Source: Acidobacteriota bacterium (lineage in GTDB: Bacteria > Acidobacteriota > Terriglobia > Acidiferrales > UBA7541). From it: 64,000 bases of DNA. Of the stretch, positions 42,770 through 51,493 are shown in pieces. Positions within the stretch are counted from its first letter, which is position 1. Each line of letters starts with the position of its first letter. The stretch spans positions 1-64,000 of the forward strand of contig JABDFR010000006.1 of assembly GCA_013286465.1 (NCBI GenBank), in the 5' to 3' direction. The notes below the pieces were generated by a model. That model had not been told where the DNA came from. It made no database searches and saw only the letters and a program-made list of their open reading frames with translations. The position numbers were made by a program, and so were the translations under genes.

Positions 42770-44119
42770 CTATTTCGCCGCCAATGCGGCCGATCGGTCA
42801 AGGAAATGGGTGTCGAAGTTTCCCGCGAGGAACTCCTCATCGGTCAAAATCCGCCGGTGCAGCGGGATCGTGGTCTTGATGCCTTCTACGACAAATCCTT
42901 CGAGCGCGCCGCGCATGCGCATGACCGCTTCCGACCGGTCGCGCCCGTGCGTGATCAATTTCGCTACTAGAGAATCGTAGTAAGGAGGAATTACCGCATC
43001 GGAATAGGCGCCGGTATCGACGCGCACGCCGGGCCCGCCCGGCACGCGAAATGCCGTGATGCGGCCAGCCGAGGGCGCGAACGTTTCGGGATCTTCCGCG
43101 TTGATGCGGCACTCGATGGCATGTCCGCGGAATTCGAACGGCCCGACGACGTCTTTCAACTTTTCGCCCGCCGCCACGCGGATCTGCGATTTCACCAAGT
43201 CCACGCCGGTCACCATTTCCGTGACGGGATGCTCCACCTGAATGCGCGCGTTCATTTCAATAAAATAAAGTTTGCCGGTCGAATCGCGCAGGAATTCCAC
43301 CGTACCCGCGCTCGAATATTTCAGCTTCTTCAGCGCGGCGACCACTCTATCGCCGACTTCTTTGCGCGTCTTCGCGTCAAGCGCCGGCGAGGGCGATTCT
43401 TCCAGCACTTTCTGGTGCCGCCGCTGAATCGAGCACTCGCGCTCGCCGAAATGAATCACATCGCCGAACAAATCTCCCATCACCTGATACTCAATGTGCC
43501 GCGGCCGCTCGATCAGCCGCTCAAAATAAACATCCGCGCATCCAAACGCCTGCTGCGCCTCATTGCGCGCCGTTTGAAACGCGGCGATCAGCTCGCCCGC
43601 GGAATTCACCACGCGCATGCCGCGTCCGCCGCCGCCCTCGGCCGCTTTGATCATCAAAGGAAAGCCAATTTCCTTGGCAGCCTTGCGCGCCGCGTCTTCG
43701 TCGGGAACCACGCCTTCGCTCCCGGGAATCACCGGCATGCCTGCATCGGCCATAGCCTGGCGCGCTTTATCTTTTTCGCCCATCAGCCGGATCATGTCCG
43801 GGCGCGGGCCGATAAAAGTAATCTGCGAGGCCTCGCACACTTCCGCGAAGTTGGCATTTTCGGAAAGAAAGCCGTAGCCCGGATGAATAGCGTCCACGTT
43901 GGTAATTTCCGCGGCGCTGATGACCTGAGGAATATTCAAATAGCTTTCCGAGGAGCGCGGCGGCCCAATACACACCGCTTCATCGGCAAAACGCACATGC
44001 AGGGAATTTCTATCGGCTTCGGAGTAAACTGCAACAGTGCGGACGCCCAGCTCTTTGCAGGCCGAGAGGACGCGAAGGGCGATTTCGCCCCGGTTGGCGA
44101 TCAGAATTTTTCCGAACAT
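42770..44119 (-). CDS. accC: Acetyl-CoA carboxylase, biotin carboxylase subunit
   Basis: 449 residues, exactly the AccC length. '[33 protein letters not shown]' opens the biotin carboxylase N-domain. '[15 protein letters not shown]' (near residue 158) is the Gly-rich ATP loop, and '[24 protein letters not shown]' (near 287) holds the catalytic region. It carboxylates biotin on AccB with ATP and bicarbonate, the first half-reaction of fatty-acid synthesis. It follows accB by 29 bp. The accA/accD carboxyltransferase genes are not in the window. Confidence 0.96.
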   Translation of the reverse strand: MFGKILIANRGEIALRVLSACKELGVRTVAVYSEADRNSLHVRFADEAVCIGPPRSSESYLNIPQVISAAEITNVDAIHPGYGFLSENANFAEVCEASQITFIGPRPDMIRLMGEKDKARQAMADAGMPVIPGSEGVVPDEDAARKAAKEIGFPLMIKAAEGGGGRGMRVVNSAGELIAAFQTARNEAQQAFGCADVYFERLIERPRHIEYQVMGDLFGDVIHFGERECSIQRRHQKVLEESPSPALDAKTRKEVGDRVVAALKKLKYSSAGTVEFLRDSTGKLYFIEMNARIQVEHPVTEMVTGVDLVKSQIRVAAGEKLKDVVGPFEFRGHAIECRINAEDPETFAPSAGRITAFRVPGGPGVRVDTGAYSDAVIPPYYDSLVAKLITHGRDRSEAVMRMRGALEGFVVEGIKTTIPLHRRILTDEEFLAGNFDTHFLDRSAALAAK

Positions 44120-44148
44120 CTCGCTGGGTGCGCAGCCATCCCGCTCGC

Positions 44149-44712
44149 CTACTTCTTCCGGTGCGGATGGATGCCGAAGAGCGGCTCGCCATATTCCACG
44201 GGCTGGCCGTTCTCCACAAAAATCCGCATGACTTCCCCATCCACATCCGACTCGATTTCGTTCATCAGCTTCATCGCTTCGATGATGCAGAGAACCTGGC
44301 CGGACTTGACGCGATCGCCGGGCCGCACAAAAGGATCGGCTTCGGGGCCCGGGGAAGCATAAAAGGTGCCCACGATGGGCGATTTGATCATGTGCAGGTC
44401 TTCAGCGCGTCCCGCTTCGGCCGGCGCCGCATCGCGCGCCGCTCCGCCGCTACCCGCGGCCGCCGCGCTGGAAGCTGCCGCCGGCGCCGCCAGGCCCGAG
44501 GACGAGGCAATCACAATCTCCGGCACGATGGCCGAGCGCAGCACCGGCACGGAATTGTGCGACGCTTTTTTCAGCCGGAGTCGGAAACTATCGCGCTCGT
44601 ACTCGAATTCCTCGAGCCCGTGCTTGCCCATAAATTCGAGCACGTGCTCCAGTTCCCGTAAATCCACTCCGGAACCGCCCCCGCTTTGTTTGGGTTTCTT
44701 CGATCCCGCCAT
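44149..44712 (-). CDS. accB: Acetyl-CoA carboxylase, biotin carboxyl carrier protein
   Basis: 187 residues. The N-terminal part '[23 protein letters not shown]' is the usual AccB start. An Ala/Pro/Ser-rich hinge (about 60-100) precedes the biotinyl domain, whose acceptor Lys lies in '[14 protein letters not shown]' (near residue 150). '[23 protein letters not shown]' is the preceding thumb region. The ATG directly follows the stop of the peptidase gene with no gap, and accC follows, so all three are one transcript. Confidence 0.96.
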   Translation of the reverse strand: MAGSKKPKQSGGGSGVDLRELEHVLEFMGKHGLEEFEYERDSFRLRLKKASHNSVPVLRSAIVPEIVIASSSGLAAPAAASSAAAAGSGGAARDAAPAEAGRAEDLHMIKSPIVGTFYASPGPEADPFVRPGDRVKSGQVLCIIEAMKLMNEIESDVDGEVMRIFVENGQPVEYGEPLFGIHPHRKK

Positions 44713-45825
44713 TTATAGCTCTAGAAATTCCTTGGTCGCGCGGGTCAAAATCTCAACCCCACGCTCGCCGATTGCCACGTCGTCTTCGATTCGGATTCCC
44801 CCACTGCCTTCGATGTAGACGCCCGGCTCGATGGTCACCACGTTGCCGGCCGCAAGCTTGGCCGTATCGCCCCGCGCCAGCCGTGGGATTTCGTGCACCT
44901 CAAGCCCCAAGCCGTGTCCGGTGCTGTGTGTGAAGGCCTTCGCCAGGCCATGACGGCGCAAGGTGCGCCGGGCCGCGGCATCCACGTCCCCCGCCGCAAC
45001 ACCGGCCCCGAGAGCTGCAATGGCCGCTAGCTGCGCATCGAGCACTGCGTGGTACCAGCCGCGGACTTTTCGCGGCGCCTTGCCCACGAAAACCGTCCGC
45101 GTCATGTCACTGCAATATCCGCGGAGTATAGCACCGAGGTCTAGGACGACCAACTCGTTTTTCCCAATCTGGCGCTGCGTGGGACGCGCATGAGGCAACG
45201 CCGAACGTGGCCCCGCAGCCACAATCGACTCGAACGAAGGCCCCGAGGCGCCCTTGCGCCGCATGCGGTATTCGGCCTCGGCGGCGATCTCATTCTCGGT
45301 GATTCCCGGCTGGATCAGCCCGGTCAGCTCGTCAAATACCTCGCTGATGAGCCGGGCGGCCTCCCGCATGGTATCGAGCTCACCGGCGTCCTTCACCGCG
45401 CGCAGCTCTTCCACAGTGTTCTTATCGCTGCTCCAGAGCACCCGCGGACCGGAGGCGGCACGCAGTTGCTGGGCCTGACCGACCGATACTTTCGATGGTG
45501 GGAAAAGCACTCGCCGCTTGCCGCGGTCGCCGCCCCGCAGCGCCGTGCCGACTTCGCCTAATAGCCCTTTCTTCGCGATGCGCACGCGTACGCCGGTCCC
45601 GGCAGCTTCCTCAGGCGCCTGAATCGTGTAGCGGCCATCCGTAAAGAGGGTGGCCCGATGCGGCTCGACCAGCAACATTCCGTTGCTGCCCGTGAATCCG
45701 CAGAGATAAGCGATGTTCGGGAGATGCGTGACCAGAATGGCGTCGCCGCGCAGGCCTAAAATGCGAATCCGGAGCCGCTCGATGCGGCCCCGGATTCGGT
45801 TTCCTTCAAGATTGCGTTCTGTCAA
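44713..45825 (-). CDS. M24-family Xaa-Pro aminopeptidase-like metallopeptidase
   Basis: 370 residues. A creatinase-like N-domain (about 1-150) is followed by the pita-bread catalytic domain. All five metal ligands are seen: Asp in 'VVLDLGAI', Asp in 'YCSDMTRT', His in 'HSTGHGLGLEVHE', Glu in 'TIEPGVY' and Glu in 'IRIEDDV'. It would release N-terminal residues before proline in the cytosol. Position before accB matches the common yqhT/pepP-accB-accC order of many bacteria. It starts 23 bp after pilQ. Confidence 0.92.
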   Translation of the reverse strand: MTERNLEGNRIRGRIERLRIRILGLRGDAILVTHLPNIAYLCGFTGSNGMLLVEPHRATLFTDGRYTIQAPEEAAGTGVRVRIAKKGLLGEVGTALRGGDRGKRRVLFPPSKVSVGQAQQLRAASGPRVLWSSDKNTVEELRAVKDAGELDTMREAARLISEVFDELTGLIQPGITENEIAAEAEYRMRRKGASGPSFESIVAAGPRSALPHARPTQRQIGKNELVVLDLGAILRGYCSDMTRTVFVGKAPRKVRGWYHAVLDAQLAAIAALGAGVAAGDVDAAARRTLRRHGLAKAFTHSTGHGLGLEVHEIPRLARGDTAKLAAGNVVTIEPGVYIEGSGGIRIEDDVAIGERGVEILTRATKEFLEL

Positions 45826-45848
45826 CTTGCCCGACCCGATTCTCCCGC

Positions 45849-48206
45849 TTAGTTCGGGATGATTCGCGGAGTCAGGAAGAACAGCAACTCCGAAGAGGTC
45901 GAGCTGATGGTGGTGTGCTTGAACAGGTTGCCGATCACCGGCACGCTGCCGAGCAAAGGCACCTGGTCAACCGAAGTGCGCTGCTGCGAGACGATGATGC
46001 CGCCAATCACGACGGTGGCGCCATCGGAAATCAGCACGCGCGTGTCCGCTTCCTGCGTGTCGATGGCGGGAATGCCTTCGACGCGCGGAATCGATTGATC
46101 GATCTGGTCGTTGGTCACCTTCACGTCCATGAAGATGGTGCCTTCGGCGGTAATCTGCGGCGTGACTTCGAGTTGCAGCACCGCGTCCACGAACTGCACA
46201 GAAATAGTGTTGTTCACGATCGTTTGCACGGGAATCTTGGTTCCCTGCTTCACGGTCGCCTTTTCATTGTTCTGGGTGATCAAACGCGGCTTCGAGAGCA
46301 GCTTGCCGACGCCCTTGTTCTCCGCCGCAGTGATGATGTAATCGAGGGCGAAGTTCCGCGACGTGAACAGATAGCTGAAGCCGCTGGTGGGCGAACCGAC
46401 GCCCAGGTTGGTTTCAAGCGGCATGGTCGACCCCGTGCTCGATCCACCGGAGGTGACTACGAGCGGAGGAGTGGGCAGGCCAGGGCCGCGCGTCAAGCTG
46501 CTGGTACCGACCTGCGAGTTGCCGCCGACGATATTGTTGCCGCTCGAGGTGCCCGCGGAAAAGGCCAACTGTGTTCCCAGTTCACGCGTGAAACTGCGGT
46601 TGGCAGCCACCACGCGCGCTTCGATTTCCACTTGCTGCGATTTGCGATCGAGCTGGCGGATCAGGTTATCGACCACCGGCATCACGGCGGGAATATCGCG
46701 GATGATCAAGGTGTTCGAGCGCGCGTCGGAAATCACGTCGCCGCGAGAGGACAGGAATTTTTTCAGCGTGTTGGCCATGTCGTCGGCCTTGGCATAGCTC
46801 AGCACGCGAGTGGTGGTCACCACATCGGCGGCTTCGGCTTGGGCCTTGGCCAGATCGCGCGTCTCTTCGGCTTCTTTGCGGACCGTGTCGCGCGTGGCGA
46901 TGCGGAGCACGTTGCCTTCGAGCTGCTTTTCAAGATCGTTGTTCTTCAGCACGATCTCGAGCGCCTGATCCCACGGTACGTCGTCGAGAACGATGGTCAG
47001 GCTGCCCTTCACATTCGGATCCACCACGATATTCAAGCCGCTGATTTCGTGAATCAGGCGGAAGAAATCGCGCAGGTCGACATCCTTCAAATTCACCGAG
47101 ATCGGCTCACCGGAATACTTGCCGGAAGCGGGACCCGCGGCTGCTTGCCCATTGACGAGCGGCTGGTGCGAGGTTCCGGCGGGTTTCGTATCGTCCGCAG
47201 AATGTGTTTTGTTGCCCGCCGACAAGGTCATCTTTGCCGGATCGGGGGAAGCCAGCGCAGCGCCGGGCTGAGTCAAGGTTGCCGGCAAGACCACTGCAGG
47301 CGCCGCTACGCCAGTGCTGTCCTTCTTCGGGCTCTTCGAGCGATGCACGTTGACGGTTGTGTTGACCGGCTCGGTCGCGTCGTTATCCTGCGACTTGCCT
47401 TTGCCAGGCGCGAAATCCACAGTCACCGTGTTGCCCTTGGCAGTAATCGTATAAGGCGACGGCGAGCGCAGCTCGATCACCACGCGCGCCACGTCCGGCG
47501 AAAACTGCGCCAGACGCACTTGCCGCACCGGATCGAGATTGCTGGCAATATTGTGTTCGGAAGTCTTTACGTGCGTGGCCGAAAAATCCAGCACAATGCG
47601 GTCGGGATTGCTGAGCCGCAGCACGTGATAGGTCAACGGTCCGTCTCCGGTAACGTTCACCTCGGTATCTTTTCCAGCCTGCTCGAGGCGCACATGTTCG
47701 ATCGCCGCGGCGCTCGTGCCGGTATTCGCATTTCCTGCGAGAGGAGTCGCCGCCGGCGCTCCGGAATCCGCGGAAGGCTTCGGGGCTGCATCTTTCGCTG
47801 CGCCGTGGCCATTCGCCACCACCACGGTCAAATCCGTCGAAGCGTTGCGCTCGACAACCGGCTCGGCCATGGCGCTCATGCGCAATTCGATGCGTACCAC
47901 CGACTTGTCGCCGCTGCCGTAAGACAGCACGCGATAGCCGCTCACCAAATCCGAGTCGAGGACCTTGGCGCTCGCTTGCGGCGCGCTCACCCCGGTCAGA
48001 TCCAGCACGAAGAGCGACCGGTTCGGCCGGCTCGTGGTGTATTGGAAAGGCGCCGTGGATTGCGCCGAGAGCCGCACCACGCCGTCCTTTACCTGGCTAT
48101 CGAGCCGCACCACCGGCCGGGATTCCGCCCGCGCCACGCCGCTCGACCCTATCAGGCTCGCCGCCAACACCAGGGCGAGTCCCCACGGTTGCCTTATGAT
48201 CCTCAT
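45849..48206 (-). CDS. pilQ: Type IV pilus secretin PilQ
   Basis: 785 residues. Signal peptide (about 1-27). Two AMIN domains (about 30-130 and 170-275) that bind peptidoglycan, a Pro/Ala linker, an STN/N0 domain ('ISVNLKDVDLRDFFRLIHEISGLNIVVDPNVKG', near 370), an N1 domain ('LKKFLSSRGDVISDARSNTLIIRD') and the secretin barrel, ending in 'SSELLFFLTPRIIPN'. It forms the outer-membrane pore for the pilus fibre. The ATG overlaps the pilP stop by 4 bp. Motifs look complete, and length is typical. Confidence 0.95.
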   Translation of the reverse strand: MRIIRQPWGLALVLAASLIGSSGVARAESRPVVRLDSQVKDGVVRLSAQSTAPFQYTTSRPNRSLFVLDLTGVSAPQASAKVLDSDLVSGYRVLSYGSGDKSVVRIELRMSAMAEPVVERNASTDLTVVVANGHGAAKDAAPKPSADSGAPAATPLAGNANTGTSAAAIEHVRLEQAGKDTEVNVTGDGPLTYHVLRLSNPDRIVLDFSATHVKTSEHNIASNLDPVRQVRLAQFSPDVARVVIELRSPSPYTITAKGNTVTVDFAPGKGKSQDNDATEPVNTTVNVHRSKSPKKDSTGVAAPAVVLPATLTQPGAALASPDPAKMTLSAGNKTHSADDTKPAGTSHQPLVNGQAAAGPASGKYSGEPISVNLKDVDLRDFFRLIHEISGLNIVVDPNVKGSLTIVLDDVPWDQALEIVLKNNDLEKQLEGNVLRIATRDTVRKEAEETRDLAKAQAEAADVVTTTRVLSYAKADDMANTLKKFLSSRGDVISDARSNTLIIRDIPAVMPVVDNLIRQLDRKSQQVEIEARVVAANRSFTRELGTQLAFSAGTSSGNNIVGGNSQVGTSSLTRGPGLPTPPLVVTSGGSSTGSTMPLETNLGVGSPTSGFSYLFTSRNFALDYIITAAENKGVGKLLSKPRLITQNNEKATVKQGTKIPVQTIVNNTISVQFVDAVLQLEVTPQITAEGTIFMDVKVTNDQIDQSIPRVEGIPAIDTQEADTRVLISDGATVVIGGIIVSQQRTSVDQVPLLGSVPVIGNLFKHTTISSTSSELLFFLTPRIIPN

Positions 48207-48802
48207 TGCTGCTCTCCTGCGCTCGAATAGAGTCGCTTGCTTACTTCGCGCTCGACCGGTTTCCCGAATGCATCCTTCGACGATTCCCGGAAGATGACGC
48301 CTTCCAAACTGATCTTTTCCACTTCACCGTCGTACAGACGGTCGCCTTCGCGTACGAAATAAACTCGCTGCTGCGGATTCGAAACTACCGCGATCATTCC
48401 CGTCTGCGACTTCACGATTCCATCCACGCGGATCTGCGCGATCACCAATCCAGCCTTTCCCGGAGGCAATGGCGGGCCAGACTTGCGCATGGCCAGCAAT
48501 GAAAGGAACGGGTCGCGGTGTGCTCCACCCGGTGCCGCTGTCGGTTCCGTACCCGCTGCGCCTTCTTTGCCCTGCGCGGCTCCAGCAGCCGGCTTCTTCG
48601 CCGACGGCTTTTGCGCGGCTACTTGCGGATTGGCGGAATTCGCGCCGGCGGCCTTGTGCGCTTTCTTCTTGGCCGGCGGTTTCGCGGCAGGCGTTGCCGC
48701 AGGCTGCTGCGGCGCGCTACCCTGCGCGAACATGGCGGGGGCGAGCCACACAACCAGTGCGGCGGCGGCGATTGTCTTCGTAATCGAGTATGCGAGTCTC
48801 AT
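48203..48802 (-). CDS. pilP: Type IV pilus assembly protein PilP
   Basis: 199 residues. It has a cleavable-type signal peptide ending at 'APAMFAQG' rather than an obvious lipobox; most proteobacterial PilP are lipoproteins. An Ala/Lys/Pro-rich disordered segment (about 30-95) is followed by the PilP beta-domain: 'VIAQIRVDGIVKSQTGMIAVVSNPQQRVYFVREGDRLYDGEVEKISLEGVIF'. PilP links the inner-membrane PilNO complex to the PilQ secretin. Position between pilO and pilQ confirms the call. Confidence 0.9.
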   Translation of the reverse strand: MRLAYSITKTIAAAALVVWLAPAMFAQGSAPQQPAATPAAKPPAKKKAHKAAGANSANPQVAAQKPSAKKPAAGAAQGKEGAAGTEPTAAPGGAHRDPFLSLLAMRKSGPPLPPGKAGLVIAQIRVDGIVKSQTGMIAVVSNPQQRVYFVREGDRLYDGEVEKISLEGVIFRESSKDAFGKPVEREVSKRLYSSAGEQQ

Positions 48803-48813
48803 GTCTCTCGTCC

Positions 48814-49458
48814 CTATCGCTTCACAGGCGCCGCGGTCTTTTTCGTATCGGGCGGCGGCTGCTCGTCGGCGGGCTTGCTGAAATAGGTGGTTACGGTCAT
48901 CGTGCCTGTCACCGTGGTTCCCGGCGTTGTCTGGAATTGCGGCGCGGCCGTGGTCCCGCCGATGCCGTTCAATTTCAGATCTCCCACGTTGATAATTCGC
49001 GAGAGCCGGCTCAGTTTGCCGAAGAAATCCAGCACCGAGAAATACGGCCCGTCGACTTCCAGATCAAACGGCATCTCGTCGTGGTAATCCTTCGGAACGA
49101 TCGGCTTGGTGGCAATCCGGCGAATCGAAACGCCGGAAGTGCTCGCCGCCGTTTGCAGCATGATGATGAACTGATCGACCTGCTTATCTTCCGGCACGAT
49201 CGTCTGCAAGGTGGCCAGTTGCTTTTGCAACGCTTCCATCTCGCTCTGCAATTCCACGCGGCGCTGCTGGTAAACCCGCAAATTCTGCACCTCGGTTTCC
49301 AGCGGTTTCAATTGCGCCTTAGCGGCTTCGAGGTCTGTGCGAACCTTGGCGACCGGTGAAAAGGGAACCCAGAAACCGAGCAACACGATCAGGAATGCGA
49401 CGCCCAGATAAATCAGCGCTTGAATCGGCCAGGGCCAATCTCGGAATGGTGTTGCCAT
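48814..49458 (-). CDS. pilO: Type IV pilus assembly protein PilO
   Basis: 214 residues. One N-terminal TM helix (about 12-34, 'IQALIYLGVAFLIVLLGFWVPF'), a periplasmic coiled coil (about 40-85) and a ferredoxin-like beta domain ('HDEMPFDLEVDGPYFSVLDFFGKLSRLSRIINVGDL'). It pairs with PilN in the inner-membrane alignment complex. The tail (about 190-214) is Pro/Lys-rich and disordered. It follows pilN by 3 bp. Confidence 0.93.
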   Translation of the reverse strand: MATPFRDWPWPIQALIYLGVAFLIVLLGFWVPFSPVAKVRTDLEAAKAQLKPLETEVQNLRVYQQRRVELQSEMEALQKQLATLQTIVPEDKQVDQFIIMLQTAASTSGVSIRRIATKPIVPKDYHDEMPFDLEVDGPYFSVLDFFGKLSRLSRIINVGDLKLNGIGGTTAAPQFQTTPGTTVTGTMTVTTYFSKPADEQPPPDTKKTAAPVKR

Positions 49459-49461
49459 CGG

Positions 49462-50085
49462 TTAGCTCCTGCCCTTCGCTGCCGGTGCCGCGGCTGGCGG
49501 CGTGGCGGCCGCTGGCGGCGCCTGCACGGCGATTTCTGCATTCATGGTGAAAGCGAAGGTCTGCACGGCCTTCTCCAGGTCGTTTTCCTTCGCTTCCTTG
49601 ATTTCAATCTTGTCGAAGTAGCCGGAGCGCTTCATTTGCGTAATGAAATTCGCCACTGCATTCACGGAACTCGCTTCGCCGTCGAGCGTCAGCGTGTTCC
49701 CTGTTTTCGAAAGCGACGTCAGCCACACCCCGTCGGTACGCGACACGGTGTTCGCCACCGCCGTCAGCAATTCCTGGCCGCCGGTGCGTCCCTTTTGCAG
49801 CTCTTCAATCACGTTGATGCGCTGCTGCAGTACCGCTTTCTCGCTCTCGAACTGCGTCACCTGCGCCTTCACTTGCTGCAACCGCGCTTTTTCCGCTTGC
49901 ACGTCGGAGATGTGTTGTTTCGTGGCGGTCAGCTCTTTGTTCTGCCCCACGTAAACGACGAACAGCACGATGAACGCCGCCGCCAGCGCGCCAATCAACA
50001 TCAACACGCGTACGGTTGCTTCGACGGGCACCGCTTGTTTGGCGGCTTTCGGGCGCGCCTGGCCGAGTAAGTTGATCCGAATCAT
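49462..50085 (-). CDS. pilN: Type IV pilus assembly protein PilN
   Basis: 207 residues. The N-terminus 'MIRINLLGQARPK' is the conserved cytosolic peptide that PilM grips. A TM helix follows (about 28-50), then a coiled coil (about 52-95) and a periplasmic ferredoxin-like domain. The Ala/Pro tail is disordered. It starts 2 bp after pilM, with pilO 3 bp further on, showing tight coupling. Confidence 0.94.
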   Translation of the reverse strand: MIRINLLGQARPKAAKQAVPVEATVRVLMLIGALAAAFIVLFVVYVGQNKELTATKQHISDVQAEKARLQQVKAQVTQFESEKAVLQQRINVIEELQKGRTGGQELLTAVANTVSRTDGVWLTSLSKTGNTLTLDGEASSVNAVANFITQMKRSGYFDKIEIKEAKENDLEKAVQTFAFTMNAEIAVQAPPAAATPPAAAPAAKGRS

Positions 50086-50087
50086 GG

Positions 50088-51134
50088 CTAGTCGAAACTC
50101 CTCAAAGCCAGGCCCACGGCGATCGCCAGTCGCGGCGCCATATCCCGGAGCTGGTTTTCGTCGAATTGACCCGGAGTTACACCGATCTTACGGAAGGGAT
50201 AAAGTTCTTCGACCGGCATGGCAAACTCTTCGCGCAGCAAATCGAGCAAGCCGGGGACGCGCGCCGTTCCGCCGGCCACCAGAATGCGCCGGATGTTTTC
50301 GCCGCTGGCCGTGGCGCGGAAGAAGTCGAAGGTCTTCTGAATTTCAAGAATCAAAATGTCCGACACCGATCGCAGAATTCCCGAGCGCTGATCATCGGAA
50401 ACGCCGGCATGCGTTCCGCCCATTTTCAATTTCTCGGCGTCCTCGAAGCTCAGGTCTAGTTCCTTCTGCAGCGCGTCGGTGTACTGATTTCCGCCCACTG
50501 AAACGTCGCGAGTGAACAGCGGCGTCGATCCGCGCACGATGTTGATATTCATCACGCTCGCGCCGATATTCAGCAGCGCCACCACTTGGCCCGGATCAGG
50601 GTCGTAGTTCACTTCGAAGCAGTTCTGCAGCGCAAACGCGTCGATATCGACGACCACTGGAGTCTTACCTGCCTGCGCCAACACGTTCGTGTGATTCAGA
50701 ATCTTGTCTTTCTTCACGGCCACGAGCAGCACGTCCATCGTGTTGTCGGTAGCCTCGAGCAATTGATAGCTGAGGTTTACGTCCGCAATGTCGAAGGGAA
50801 TATGCTGGCTGGCTTCCATCTGCACGCGGTCGAAAAGCTCTTCCTCGCTCATCAACGGCATGGGCACGCGCTTCACGATCACCGAATGGCCCGATACGGC
50901 GGTAGCCACATCTTTCGATTTCGTTTTCTGAGAGTCAAAAATCGAGCTGATTTTTTCGGCGACGGAGGGCGCGTCCATAATGGCGCCGTCCACTACGGTG
51001 TCCTGCGCCAAAGTATCGAGCCCGAAGCTCACGAGTTCATAGCCGGTTTTCGATTTCTTCAGCTCGACTGCCTTCACCGAACTCGAGCCAATATCGAGCC
51101 CGACTAGCGACCTGGTCTTTCCTAGATTGAACAT
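50088..51134 (-). CDS. pilM: Type IV pilus assembly protein PilM, actin-like
   Basis: 348 residues, cytosolic. 'LVGLDIGSSSVKAVEL' (phosphate 1 motif of the actin/FtsA fold), 'ALLNIGASVMNINIVRGSTPLFTRDVSVGG' and 'ILVAGGTARVPGLLDLL' (adenosine motif) identify an ATP-binding PilM/SHS2 protein. It forms a cytosolic ring that binds the PilN tail and connects to the motor. First gene of the pilMNOPQ run; a candidate promoter lies about 190 bp upstream. Pilin, pilB, pilT and pilC genes are not in the window. Confidence 0.95.
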   Translation of the reverse strand: MFNLGKTRSLVGLDIGSSSVKAVELKKSKTGYELVSFGLDTLAQDTVVDGAIMDAPSVAEKISSIFDSQKTKSKDVATAVSGHSVIVKRVPMPLMSEEELFDRVQMEASQHIPFDIADVNLSYQLLEATDNTMDVLLVAVKKDKILNHTNVLAQAGKTPVVVDIDAFALQNCFEVNYDPDPGQVVALLNIGASVMNINIVRGSTPLFTRDVSVGGNQYTDALQKELDLSFEDAEKLKMGGTHAGVSDDQRSGILRSVSDILILEIQKTFDFFRATASGENIRRILVAGGTARVPGLLDLLREEFAMPVEELYPFRKIGVTPGQFDENQLRDMAPRLAIAVGLALRSFD

Positions 51135-51493
51135 CGCGCGGCCCCTCGCTCCCTGCTCCGCAGTCTTTGCGGCCTTTGTTTCATTTGCACATCGGGAGAA
51201 TCCGAACGTTTCGGATGTCTTCTAGAACGATTCCCCGGGTCCCACTGCCGACTGCAAATCCAGTCAGCTCTCGCGTGCAAAGCATATGAGTACTATGCCT
51301 GCCGGTACGAAGTGCTTTTTGTGTTTATTACATCCCCAGCGTGGAGTGTCAAGCGAGGTGTTTCTGCGGTGCGCTGTTGGTTAAGAGCAAACTGGACGCA
51401 CGCGCGGCAAATACATCGGAAGTACAGGCCCAAAACGACGACCCGGCGAGCGCAAAAAGCGCAGAAAATGGCCGCCAGCGGGCAAAAATTGTC
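51135..51493. other. 359-bp leader region upstream of pilM
   Basis: It holds a candidate minus-strand promoter near 51324-51352, leaving a leader of about 180 nt before pilM. 'CCGAACGTTTCGG' near 51207 is a perfect 13-bp palindrome that could be an operator or part of a hairpin. No gene was seen. Confidence 0.45.
51324..51352 (-). promoter_or_regulatory. Candidate promoter of the pilMNOPQ run
   Basis: On the minus strand: TTGACA (51347-51352) followed after 16-17 bp by TAATAA/AATAAA, with TG just upstream of the -10 as in extended -10 promoters. The -35 is perfect and the -10 weak. Confidence 0.45.

Noticed and set aside
45915-48230. 771-aa plus-strand ORF opposite pilQ
   Set aside because: It is exactly antisense to pilQ, rich in Arg/His/Ala, and has no family motif; a GC-rich shadow frame.
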